Position numbers and translations under genes: made by a program. DNA of 64,000 nucleotides from contig CM062385.1 in the NCBI GenBank assembly GCA_031310005.1, positions 310,001-374,000 of the forward strand, read 5' to 3'. Below the pieces are notes generated by a model. It was not told the origin of the DNA. It ran no database searches and was given only the letters and a program-made list of their open reading frames with translations. Within the stretch, counting starts at the first letter, position 1; each line of letters starts with the position of its first letter. Origin of the DNA: Dactylellina haptotyla. Taxonomy: Eukaryota > Ascomycota > Orbiliomycetes > Orbiliales > Orbiliaceae. Of the stretch, positions 41,781 through 51,959 are shown in pieces.

Positions 41781-43513
41781 TTATCGGTTTTAAGGTCTGG
41801 TACTTAAAGCTCCCTGTCATGTTTCCATATCTATTGCTTTGACGATTTTGAGATTATCTTTCTTCTTCTTTGCATTGCAGTTGGGATATAAGGTATTGCA
41901 TTATTCATTTTTTGGGATGAGGGTGTACATTCATTTTTTGTCTATTAGGATTCGGCTTTTTCCTCGAATTCTCAAAATATAGTAACTTGTTTCTAAGAGT
42001 AGAAATAAAAGCTTTGATACCCATGGAGCGAAAAAAACATATCATTATTCTTTTTTTTTAAAAATAAAAAAAAGTAAAAATTATAGTCAATTATCAGTTG
42101 TTAACTTGGTACGTCACAATATGTGGGTCCAATACAATCAATCAATCAGTGTGAAACACTACCGATAGATAGCCTTGACCTTGTTTACTGATGAGGCGCA
42201 GTTGGTGGTACAACGTTAGTAATCTCTCCGAACGATTTATAACAACATGCGCTTGGACTCGGGTGTTTTCCCTTCAAACATTTTCTGTGGAGCGTTCGTG
42301 TCAACTCCGTTTCTGTTTCCTCAGGTATCGCGATTGGATAGAACATGTGTGCACATGTGATTAAGCGCTGCTATAGCTCCAAGAAACTTGGCCTTGGTGG
42401 TTGCTCTTTATTTTATTTGTAACTTCTTGTTTAGGTTGTCGAGCGTGCGACAATTTCCGCCTCCATACTGGAGAACGCTACAAGATTCAAACGTAGAGGA
42501 TTTTGCAATACAGATATCCCTAATATTCTATATATCACTGTGGGCGAATGCATACGGATCATGTCGCGGCCTTCCAATTGGGTAGTGCCGACAAGCGAAA
42601 TGGTATGAAGGACTCGCGAGTATACAGCTTGAAGGCTGCATATATATCTTTATCACAACTAACCATACTGAGTAAACTTGTAATGTCGATGCGAGTGCAC
42701 ATTCTCAGTTGGGTCCCCAGAGCTGCAGCGACGGTCGGCAGTTTGTCTTCACCCTATCTCCATCATCAATCGCTCGATCCTACAGCAGAAGATAGCTCCT
42801 CGAAAGAGCTGAATTGTACCCCAGGAATATCATTTAGGTTTTGTAAGGTTCATATATGGTGTGGTACGTCTTTTCCACCTAATCTGTGGGGCACGAGCAC
42901 ACGCATGATGATTCCTGCTCTTGTGCAACATTTCGCCAACATAAGCTTAATCCAGGAGGGATAACCAAGTCGCATTATGCAGAGGGAAAAAACCACTCGG
43001 ATAAATTGTGCAGATGTGCATGTCGGTCAATGGCCATCGGCTGCAGAGCTTGGTCCGCCAGTTGGTTACTCCGTATAGTTCGTTTGCACGTTTGATGTAT
43101 AAAAAAATCTTGCAGCTGCATGCAAGGCACGAGCATGTGAGAGAGCTCGCAAAGCTAGGTTCCAGGTAGCTCGATTACATGTTTTCGTTGTATAAAAAAA
43201 CCAAAAAGAAAAGAAAAATAGAATAATGGGAATGTGTCTGCAAGCAACCCTCCCTCCTGGAAGTTCGGCAGGAAGATTCGAAACCTATATTCTAGAATGG
43301 ATAATTCGCTCGTTTAAAACACCACCACCACGACATCTTCTGCCTGCGCAGCTGCTCCACCTGAACAGGAATTTTAGGATGTTCGATGCTTAGCGCGATG
43401 GTGGAGTTTATGGTGGTGAAAAGAAATCCCTCACCTTGGTAGAGCAGGAAGCGGACCCATAGCCTTACCACATCACCTCAACCCCAGCCGTTCCCGATTC
43501 ACACAAATTTAAG
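41781..43513. other. No supported gene
   Basis: The 3' UTR region of the collagen-like gene, then 1.5 kb of spacer with short frames only. Confidence 0.5.
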
Positions 43514-43666
43514 ATGGTGAGGTACTTTTTCCTTGCTCTTGTACTAGCTACTACTGCCCTTGTGCCTGTCGCCGAGTCCATGGTGCCACAGAACAATCGC
43601 CAGAAGCTAAGGAGTTTTCGGATTATGAATCAATATCAGGATGGTGGGTTTAGGGCAATGTGTTAG
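43514..43666 (+). CDS. Putative 50-residue secreted peptide
   Basis: A short intact frame beginning MVRYFFLALVLATTALVPVA, a convincing signal peptide. A mature part of roughly 28 residues follows (MVPQNNRQKLRSF, then RIMNQYQDGGFRAMC). It is basic and ends in a single cysteine. No family is recognised. A short frame can occur by chance, but a signal peptide right at the ATG is suggestive. It could also be the first exon of a longer gene. Confidence 0.45.
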   Translation: MVRYFFLALVLATTALVPVAESMVPQNNRQKLRSFRIMNQYQDGGFRAMC

Positions 43667-44052
43667 GTAGCCCGCCTGTGTCGGCGGATGACCCAGATAG
43701 TCGATATCAACGGTATGGCGAGCTACAAAACCCAAGGCATCCCCTCTACGGGGATCTCTGCCCTCCCGTCAGCCAGATTTTAGCTTTTCCCTAATTTCTC
43801 TCCTTTTGCGATTTCTTTTGGCGTCCACCGCAGTATATACCTATTTAATAAAAACACCAAAAAATCCCTTGACGTAGTGGAATAAAGTTGGGTGAATCAT
43901 ATATCAAGTGGCCATCGGATAGCGTCGCCCTGAGCACGTCCGCCGCGTAAGGTACACAGCCCACCTCGTCCAATCATTTGCGTATCCTTCCCTTCGCTCG
44001 CTGTGGCAGAACACCTGCTCGTCGAAGAATAAGAAAAACAAACTCTTCCATG
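43667..44052. other. No gene seen
   Basis: Spacer between the putative peptide gene and the AUG-free region upstream of ornithine decarboxylase. Confidence 0.4.
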
Positions 44053-44687
44053 TAAATTTTTCCTGGTTTGGCCGGGGTTTAGCTGCCAGAAGCAAAATCC
44101 TGCACCAGCGCTAGTTTGGCCTGCCCGCGAAAATTCAAAATAAAAAGACAACCACACCCCAACGCAAAGCTCGAGTGATCTCAGAGGCTAACCCGCCGCT
44201 TTTATCTCTTTCTTTCCTTCCCATCGCAGATATATAGCTTCGCGTAACTCGATATTCCCGATAGCCGGTAGTTTGGTGTAAGCCATAGTATAAAGTAAAA
44301 ATTTCTGAAAGCCATAAACAGATACTTTTTCCAATCAGGTGGGTGTTGCATCCGATCAAATCTCTTTTGTCCGGTATCGCCGCCGGACACGACTCTCGCC
44401 ACATATCAAATTTTTGAGGGAATAAAAAAGGCGCCAAACCAAACCAATTGACCTCCGCTCGTAAATAATTCGTAGATAGTCCGACTAACCGCCGTATTCT
44501 TTCGTCGTTACAGGGAAAACGTTGTTGGTTTCTCCGTAGTTGTTCGTCGCTTCATCCGATCCGATATAAACTTCGGACCTCAACATCCAACTTGCCAGCC
44601 GTATTCAGCTACAACGGAGCCGTTTGAACGTCAGACTCTCCGTCAAACCCCCCCAGAGTGTAAACTCGCAATCCTTCTTTCCCGGGA

Positions 44688-44711
44688 CCTTTGTTTTATC
44701 GAGGACAAAGG
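44688..44711 (+). promoter_or_regulatory. Potential leader hairpin 1
   Basis: CCTTTGT and ACAAAGG form a 7-base-pair stem with a 10-base loop inside the AUG-free region. Confidence 0.35.
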
Positions 44712-44943
44712 CTTCGGTGTGAGAACTTCAGCCATCCAAGATCCCGTCACAAGGCTCCAGTAGTCGACCCTCTCGTCGCCCAACCCTTCGACCCAGATCC
44801 TCCAGATCTCCAAAACCCCAGCAGCCGACTGGAAGCCTACACGATATCTTTCGAGTAGATTTCAGGTCCGAGGCGGAGGAGTCCCAAAACCCAGTCGACG
44901 AGTGTCAATCAAACCCCCTGCCGCATAGCTCTCCCGCTGGTAA

Positions 44944-44964
44944 CCTTCCTCTTCACGAGGAAGG
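44944..44964 (+). promoter_or_regulatory. Potential leader hairpin 2
   Basis: CCTTCCTC-TTCAC-GAGGAAGG makes a perfect 8-base-pair stem with a 5-base loop, about 315 bases before the ODC start codon. Confidence 0.45.
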
Positions 44965-45279
44965 CTTGCGGCGACCGCCTCTTGTCTGTTTCGACAGAAT
45001 CGTTTTCAGACCACCCTAACATTTGTTCAACATTGAACAGCTTTAACTCAAAATATTTTCAATAAGCCCCGAAATACTTCTCTCGGGCCAAAAAGCCGGT
45101 TGTGTAGACTGGTCGGTGTTGCGCTATAACTTAGGGGGTATTTTATAACGTCCGTCGAGGTTGAGCAAGGGAGTTCTATTTCCTGCATTCTCTGTTTTCA
45201 AACCATCCATCTATCCATCTACTTTCCTCCATCGTTTCTCAATTCGATAATCTTTCCATTGGGACCATCAGCTTGAGTT

Positions 45280-46790
45280 ATGGTCTTCGTCGAAATCGAA
45301 ACAGTCGTCCCAGTCGCCCTTTCTCTACCGTCAACGTCCGCAGCAGCTATCAAGGGAATGCCAGGACCCACTCTCGCAGCTCCACATGCAGCACACCCAT
45401 TCTACGATGGTTCTGAAAATGCTGCCTCAAAGGCTCTAGTGGCCAATGCGCTCGCTCAGCGCATTCAAAATATCAACATCGACAAATGTGAAGCCGGAGG
45501 AGAAGATGCATTCTTTGTCGCTGATTTGGGCGAAGTTTACCGTCAGCACCTCCGATGGAAGTTGAACCTTCCTCGTATTGAACCGTTTTATGGTGAGCTT
45601 TTACCACCCTTCTTCACTAAAATCAATTGAACTCACCTATTAACATTGTTGATTCCCATTTTTAGCGGTCAAGTGCAACCCAGACCTCCAGGTTCTCCGC
45701 CTCCTAGCGAACCTCGGGTGCGGTTTCGATTGTGCTTCCAAGAAGGAAATGGAGACCGCGCTCTCCATGGGGATCTCCCCTAACCGCATTATCTATGCGC
45801 ACCCGTGCAAGACGGCCTCTTTCATCCGTTATGCCTCGAAAGAAGGTGTCGAGCACATGACCTTCGACAATGCCGAGGAGCTATACAAATGCCAGCGCTA
45901 CTTCCCCTCCGCGCGCTTGTTGCTCCGCATTGCCACCGACGACTCCAAGGCCCTCTGCCGTCTTTCTGTCAAATACGGCGCCCCGTTGGACTCCACCGCT
46001 GGACTCCTCCAACTCGCCAAGGAATTAGGACTCAACGTTGTCGGTGTGAGCTTCCACGTCGGCTCCGGAACTTACGATCCAACCGCCTACGTGGCAGCAG
46101 TCCAGGATGCCCGCAGGGTCTTCGATGAAGGATCCGAGCTCGGGTTCGAAATGAAGCTACTCGACGTCGGTGGCGGATACGGACATAACAACTTTGAAGC
46201 TATCGCTTCCGTTTTGGGACCCGCGGTTGACCAGTACTTCCCCAGCAATGTCAGGGTTATCGCGGAACCAGGTCGGTACTATGTCGCTTCGGCGTTCACG
46301 GTGGCGGCCCACGTTATCGCCCGTAGGACGGTTCAAGACCCGGTTACGCTCGAGAACTCGTTCATGCTGTACTTGAACGACGGCGTGTACGGCAACTTTT
46401 CCGGCGTTATGTTTGACCATCAGACTCCGGTTCCCAAGGTCTTGACCTGCGGTGATCAGTTTTTGTATGGGAAGAAGGGCGTTGACGAGAGATTGGTCAA
46501 GTACTCCATCTGGGGCCCGACCTGCGATGGCTTGGATTGTATTTCCAGCTCGAGCTTTTTGCCAGAGGTCGTGGGTGTCGGTGATTGGTTGTACTTTGCA
46601 GAGATGGGAGGTAAGCTTTTCATACACCATAGTTCGCATTTACACAATAGATTTCGTGTGTGCTAATATACATATTGTTCATGTAGCATACTCCAAGTGC
46701 TCGGCAACTAAGTTCAACGGCTTCCCAGACGACCACGAAGTTATCTACGTCTGCAGTGAGCCAGGAGCCGCTGCCCTTCTTGAGGGCTAA
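45280..46790 (+). CDS. spe1-like: Ornithine decarboxylase
   Basis: Three exons: 45280-45592, 45666-46610 and 46687-46790. They join in frame to 453 residues, the normal fungal length. It is the PLP-dependent, homodimeric first enzyme of polyamine synthesis (ornithine to putrescine). PLP lysine is Lys107 in FYAVKCNPD, its codon set by the first splice. Other conserved blocks are GFDCASKKEME, SFHVGSGTYDP, DVGGGYGHNN, AEPGRYYVASAF and the catalytic cysteine in IWGPTCDGLDC (Cys391). The C-terminal AYSKCSATKFNGF is formed by the last splice. Eukaryotic ODC is normally controlled by polyamines through antizyme and translation; the unusual AUG-free upstream region fits leader control. Confidence 0.97.
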
Positions 46791-47073
46791 GCTTCAGACT
46801 TCTTTGCAAAATTTCATATCTTATCAAAAGTTCGATTTACAGCTTAGTGTTTTGGTTTTCATATTTCGACATTTGTTTAGAAGGGAAGGGGGGGCTACCT
46901 GGGAGTTGGTACACATTAGCCCATAGATCATATACGACAGTCATCACGCTCGCAGTATTACTAGAATAAAAATATAAAATACCAACTATTTTTCGCTCTT
47001 TCACTTCAGGTAACTGGTCGGTCAAGGGATAAATTGTGAAAAAAAGCGCTGTGAGAAACTTGAGGTAGTTATA

Positions 47074-48162
47074 TTATCCCTGTTTCTCCTTCCGGATAAT
47101 ATACAGGTCAACTGTGTCCCCCGCCATTTCAAAGACCAGCTGTTCGGTCTTCACAAGCCCCTTCTCTTTGGCCATTTCAAAAAACATCTCTTCAGAATCA
47201 TGCCGTACTTTATGAGCCAGGAAGATGGTTACATCTGGGGAGATTGCACAGAGTTCGTCCAGCACTTTGACTAGGTACGGGATACTCTCCGTGTTATACG
47301 TACAATCCGCTACTAGAATCAGATCATAAGTCGTAGATGAACACCACGAGGGTAAACTCTCATCCCAATCCAGTGGCTCGTATCTGATCTGGATAGGACT
47401 CTGGGCCGACTGTGTGAATAATTCAATATTGCGGCTTGTGATTTCCGCGGTTATCGGTAAGTCAGTGACGGTTACTGTAGTTTTCGGCATAACTGCATGT
47501 AACGCTAGCCCCGCAAGGCCGCAGCCAGCTCCCAGTTCGAGCACTTGGATCTCGGGTTTAGAAAATATCAGCTCGAGAGATCGCAGCGTCCCCGTGGGGG
47601 GAGACGGTAAAGTGGAGAGATATGATGACATAGCCAGTCCACCAGGCCAGATATGCCTGGCTATATCCTCCCGAGTTTCTTCGATTATCCTAAGCATCCC
47701 AGTACCCAATTGCAACTTCCTCTCAACAAGTGCCTCAGCTTTACTGCCACCCTGCAATATGTTGAACGGCGTGCTCCAGGCCGAAAGTATTCGTGCCTCT
47801 GACGAACCAGCGTAGAGGGTGCGCATGTCGTCCGCTCTATTTTCAGCTGCGGAGACACACATTATACCTAACAGCGGGGCATCTCTAATCGCAGGTTGAT
47901 ACGTCAAATTGACAGGAATGCTTCTCATCCCTTTAGTCCATTTGAGCTCCTGCGCAACGAGTGGCCGCGGCGCATCACAGGCTCTAAGGGTCGCCCGGAG
48001 AGTGACATTGCCTGCGAAGAAGGATTCGTTGAGATCCGTAGATATAGTTATCAGCGCCGATACGGTGATGAGACCTTGCGAACCCCTCGATCTTGACGAT
48101 TGAGAAGAGGAATGCGAGCTGGTTGAGGTGGACGGGACTTTGAGGAATCGGATGAAGTGCAT
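47074..48162 (-). CDS. Family-16 (METTL21-type) S-adenosylmethionine methyltransferase
   Basis: Single exon of 362 residues from the ATG at 48162 (377 from 48207). The N-terminal half is variable. The C-terminal half is a class-I methyltransferase: motif I VLELGAGCGLAGLALHA, then VTVTDLPITAEITSRNIE and the family-16 motif DLILVADCTYNTES. This family methylates lysines of elongation factors, chaperones and other proteins; the target here is not predictable. The gene is divergent from THOC5 with about 150 bases between start codons and convergent with ODC. Confidence 0.88.
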   Translation of the reverse strand: MHFIRFLKVPSTSTSSHSSSQSSRSRGSQGLITVSALITISTDLNESFFAGNVTLRATLRACDAPRPLVAQELKWTKGMRSIPVNLTYQPAIRDAPLLGIMCVSAAENRADDMRTLYAGSSEARILSAWSTPFNILQGGSKAEALVERKLQLGTGMLRIIEETREDIARHIWPGGLAMSSYLSTLPSPPTGTLRSLELIFSKPEIQVLELGAGCGLAGLALHAVMPKTTVTVTDLPITAEITSRNIELFTQSAQSPIQIRYEPLDWDESLPSWCSSTTYDLILVADCTYNTESIPYLVKVLDELCAISPDVTIFLAHKVRHDSEEMFFEMAKEKGLVKTEQLVFEMAGDTVDLYIIRKEKQG

Positions 48163-48309
48163 TGTGTCGCTCAGATGGAGGAGGAATTTGAAGGTTTTAT
48201 AGCCCAAAGCCTTTCGCGAGCGGTGTTGCGTTGTGTGATAACACCCGATCCATCTTCAATCATTCGAACCATTTGGACATCTCCAACCCACCTTCCCGAC
48301 ATCGCAACC
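48163..48309. promoter_or_regulatory. Short bidirectional promoter
   Basis: 147 bases between the divergent start codons of the methyltransferase and THOC5 genes. Confidence 0.45.
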
Positions 48310-49035
48310 ATGGCTCCCGAGAACACCCCTCAGATCAAGGAGCAGCATCTCCAAGACTGCCTCTCCGCCCTCCAGCAGACGCGCGAAATCTGTATCCAGG
48401 TCATCCAACAGGATCGTGAGAGCTCCCTCGCTGCTGCCGCCGCTGGCCAGACCGAACCAACTTCGATCCCTTCCGGCCCGGATCGCGCAAAGTCGCAGAA
48501 GCAGCTCTATGCCTCAATCGCGCGCCTGAGATCGCTCCACCGGAACGCGTATATGGTCCTCAGACAAACCAAACAGACGACATCTGAAGCAAGACAGGAA
48601 CAAGACCGGTTACACCTTCAACTTCAGAATCTATACTACCAGCAGCGCCACCTACGCGGCGAGATTGACGCCTGCCTCGACTTCCCGCATACATACAAAG
48701 ACATCCCGTTGGTTTCAGAAGAAGAATATCTTGAGCGACATGTGGAGGATTCAGAGAAGGACCCTCACGAGTTGATGAAGCTCCGATTGGCGGACGAACG
48801 GGCGGTGAGGGAGGAACTGGAGGCACAGAGAAAGCAATTGATCGCGAAGAAGCAGGCTTTGATCGCGGAGAACAAGAAGAGGAAGGACGATCTAGCGAGT
48901 TTGGATGAACATTTGAAGAAATTCATCGAGGTAAAGAAACACATGATCGCTGAGATTACAGCCCTATATGCTAACGATAGTTATTTCACACAGAGCTCGA
49001 AGCCGATCCAAGAAACCTTCAAGAAGGAATATTAA
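48310..49035 (+). CDS. thoc5-like: THO complex subunit 5 (THOC5) homologue
   Basis: Single exon of 241 residues from the ATG at 48310 (MAPENTPQIKEQHLQD). The frame is open 51 codons further upstream, but that part overlaps the neighbour's leader. The protein is mostly helical and coiled-coil. The family signature is LHLQLQNLYYQQRHLRGEID followed by ACLDFPHTYKDIPLV, then charged coiled-coil (ELEAQRKQLIAKKQALIAEN). THOC5 acts in the nuclear THO complex that couples transcription to mRNA export. Fungal homologues of this short length are known; animal ones are longer. Confidence 0.88.
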   Translation: MAPENTPQIKEQHLQDCLSALQQTREICIQVIQQDRESSLAAAAAGQTEPTSIPSGPDRAKSQKQLYASIARLRSLHRNAYMVLRQTKQTTSEARQEQDRLHLQLQNLYYQQRHLRGEIDACLDFPHTYKDIPLVSEEEYLERHVEDSEKDPHELMKLRLADERAVREELEAQRKQLIAKKQALIAENKKRKDDLASLDEHLKKFIEVKKHMIAEITALYANDSYFTQSSKPIQETFKKEY

Positions 49036-49173
49036 CATATTATCAACATATAATGTACTATACTGCCACGATTTTTTAGGCGTCCGTCAGGTTTTCGATA
49101 GAAGGCGTTACAGGATATTTCGGACAAATTATATTTTTACATTCTCTTTACCTAACCAAGGGAAAGCATTCTC

Positions 49174-50281
49174 CTAAGCCAGATACTTCTTAAACCAGCC
49201 AATGACCGCATCCGCTGCCTCGTCCATCGCCTGGCGATCGAGATCCGTACTCCAATCGCCACGATGCGTGAACCCGTGGACCTGGTTCTCGAATATCCTA
49301 ATCTCCTTATCCAGATCCGTCTTCTTCTCCAGCACATCGATAACCCCATCGACGCTCAAACTCGTCACCGCCGACGCTCCTGGGATGGATGCTACCACGG
49401 TACTCGATATCGGAACAATGGTGTCCTTATCGCCGAACGCGAGGTATAAAGGTACAGACACGGGTTGCCAATCGGCCGCCGTGGTGTATGAAGGCTGAAG
49501 GGCCGCCACAGCCGAGATACCAGTGTCCGGACGAGCCTGGAGGATCGCGTGACGGCCACCCCAGCAGGTTCCTATGATGCCGATTTTCGAGATGGAGGGG
49601 TCTTTGCGGAGCTCGGCTATAAAGGCGTCGATTTTGGGCTTCGCCACTGCTTCTCTGTGCTTGATACCCTTCGGGCCCATGGTAGCCATCAGGGTGGCTT
49701 GGTTCTTGCTGTTTGCTGTTAGCTACTTTCTTCTGAGGTAGCGTTAGAAGGGGGAGTTGTTTATTACGCTTTCTCCACCATTGTCATCTTCTCTTGGACG
49801 GACAACTTTGGTTCGGCTACTTCGATAAAATCTGCCGGGAGGCCATCACCGTCGAGGACATCGGGTACCAGTACGTGGAAGCCACCTTTGGCGTATCTGT
49901 TTGAGATCATGATGTCAGCATACCTTTGCGCCTTCTAATAAGAATATCGATAATACGCACGTATCAGCGAGTAATTGATGGTTCAATAAGTCGACACCGA
50001 ACACTAGCAAGGCAATGATTAATTTATGCTGATATGAATTATAAAAAAAGAGTAAAACATACTGTCAGTGATATAAATGAGTGTTTTTGTCTTTGTTCCA
50101 TCTGGCGAAGGTGCAACGTATGTTCTCCGGCCACCAACTTCCTCAAACTTGCCGTCCGGTTTTTTCTACAAACTGTCAATGGTAATCCTGTAAATATACC
50201 GATTTTATCTATCTTACAGCTCTCAAATGCGCAGACGCGCTGAAATCCTCTGTCGTTTTGGTGGTTGCAACGTCTGCCATT
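49174..50281 (-). CDS. Dienelactone-hydrolase family protein
   Basis: Exons 50166-50063, 50003-49961, 49896-49768 and 49708-49174 join cleanly (KKPDGKFEEVGGRRTYVAPS, IYITDMFGVDLLNHQLLADT, YAKGGFHVLVPDVLDGD). The catalytic triad of the DLH family is visible: Cys in GTCWGGRHA, Asp in GDKDTIVP and His in QVHGFTHRGD. Enzymes of this type hydrolyse dienelactones or other small esters; many fungal members have no assigned substrate. Exon 1 is unsettled. The ATG at 50281 (MADVATTKTTEDF) ends at a clean donor after 21 codons, but its phase does not match the seven-A start of exon 2, so the true first exon may lie elsewhere or a base may be missing. Confidence 0.8.
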
Positions 50282-50799
50282 ATTGTGATGAAGGGATATG
50301 TATATTGAAGCTAGAAATTATAATTATAGAATACGAACACAATCAAAATACTACAGATGTTGATTGGATTTCTTGAATTTATAGGACTCAAAAGAGGATA
50401 TTTACTCTGCCAGCCCCGCATTTGCATTTTATACTCTGACCAGCAGCTGTGGAATGCAGCAATTGCCTTTGCGCGACGGTTATGAATATTATGACCTCAT
50501 CGTGCGCGTGTAAGCGTATCATCTCCCACTTGGCTTAGCTACGCCACTCCAATACGGCTTTTACCACAAGCTAGGAGCCATAGAACATGAAGGTCAATTC
50601 GCATTCGTATATTCGAGATATATTCACTGAATTTGGGTAATTCGGTGATGAACTAGATACATTGCATCTTTTGTGTCCAAATGTATGGTGTATTATGTAA
50701 TCAGCCGTATAAACATGGTGCATTCCAACGTGCAAATTTCTTCAACCTCCAAAACACCACCACCACCACCCACCACATTCCCATCATGACAGCAATAAC
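50282..50799. other. No gene seen
   Basis: Shared upstream region of the divergent DLH-family and DPH4 genes. A CAC/ACC-rich stretch precedes the DPH4 start. Confidence 0.5.
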
Positions 50800-51429
50800 A
50801 TGACCCCAACCTACTACACGATCCTCTCACTCCCCACATCCCTCCCTCCAACCCATCCCACCTACCAAACAACCCTCAAAAAGGCCTACCACCGCACTCT
50901 CCTGCGATGTCACCCGGACAAACTCTCCCGCGGTGGTGTCAATGTGGACTCTCTCGACCGCGATGAGAACTCTCGCACTGGTCAAGAAGATGAACCAATC
51001 TACACAATCGACCAGATAAACACCGCATATAAAACTCTCTCCTCCCCCTCTGCGCGGAAGGAATACGATACCTCCCTCCGTCTCCTCCTCTCGCAGAGTA
51101 CTTCACCGCTCCAGAAAGACGGGTATAAAACCGGCCTGGACATCGTGGATCTCGACGATATGGTCTACCGTGATCCCATTGCAGGAGATGGTACAGGTGG
51201 CAGTGGCGGAGGGAGGTTCACCAAGTCTTGTCGGTGTGGTGCTGATGAAGGGTACGTACTCACGGAACAGGATATGGATGAAATAGAACAGGAGTTGGAG
51301 CGGCAACAGAATGTCGACGGGAAGCAGCAGCAGAGTACCGCACGGTCTATGATCATAGGCTGCTTGGGGTGTAGTTTGTGGGTCCAGGTGGACTGGGTCG
51401 TTTGTGATGACGGCGAAGAGGAAGATTAG
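50800..51429 (+). CDS. dph4: Diphthamide biosynthesis J-protein DPH4/JJJ3
   Basis: Single exon of 209 residues. An N-terminal J domain (TYYTILSLP, KKAYHRTLLRCHPDKLS with HPD at 38-40, INTAYKTLSSPSARKEYD) is followed by a CSL-type zinc-binding region. Two cysteine pairs, SCRCGADEGYVLTEQDMDE and IGCLGCSLWVQVDW, are typical of DPH4. The protein supplies electrons/iron handling and co-chaperone activity for the first step of diphthamide formation on eEF2. Confidence 0.92.
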   Translation: MTPTYYTILSLPTSLPPTHPTYQTTLKKAYHRTLLRCHPDKLSRGGVNVDSLDRDENSRTGQEDEPIYTIDQINTAYKTLSSPSARKEYDTSLRLLLSQSTSPLQKDGYKTGLDIVDLDDMVYRDPIAGDGTGGSGGGRFTKSCRCGADEGYVLTEQDMDEIEQELERQQNVDGKQQQSTARSMIIGCLGCSLWVQVDWVVCDDGEEED

Positions 51430-51959
51430 GAGTGATTATATCCTTCTGCTGTACTCTCACGGCCTTCTCATCACATATTTATAAAAGGCTTATGTTTATA
51501 CTAATTTAATATGATGGATCACCCTTTCCCTATTATCCCCGGTTAAGATAATCAATAACCGTCCCCGAGAACTAGCAAGACCAAAGCAGCCATTCCATTT
51601 ATCTTTCCTCATTGTAGGAGATACTCACGAATCTGGGATGTGCCATGCATGTCTGTTTGTCTTTTTTGAAAACATACTTTTCTATTTACCTCTTGCAAGA
51701 TTAAATTATAAGCCTTCCGTTTGAGGCTCCTTTCTTCTTTATAGAAACCGAGTCATAGAAGTGTTGGCACATTCGCACTCAAAAGTTATCATAAATTAAT
51801 TTATGTATATTCGATACTCCAGCATTAGACATGCCATCTTTGCGTAAAAAAGGATATAGATGCTCAAAGCCTATATATATACTATATCCAAATTCATATG
51901 CTTCCCAATGTACCAAAACCAAAAAAACTCCGACTTGTAATCTTAAATATTTAATACAA
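51430..51959. other. Intergenic between convergent genes
   Basis: A+T-rich 3' flanks of DPH4 and the CDF transporter. No gene seen. Confidence 0.5.

Larger units (their letters stand above)
44053..45279 (+). promoter_or_regulatory. AUG-free long leader/promoter of ornithine decarboxylase
   Basis: No ATG occurs on the plus strand over 1,227 bases before the ODC start codon, while CAT (ATG on the other strand) occurs about 18 times. Chance would give roughly as many ATG as CAT. This strand-specific depletion suggests that much of the region is transcribed as a 5' leader kept free of upstream start codons. Confidence 0.6.

Noticed and set aside
46157-46639. 160-codon antisense frame in ODC
   Set aside because: Shadow of a strongly conserved ODC exon.
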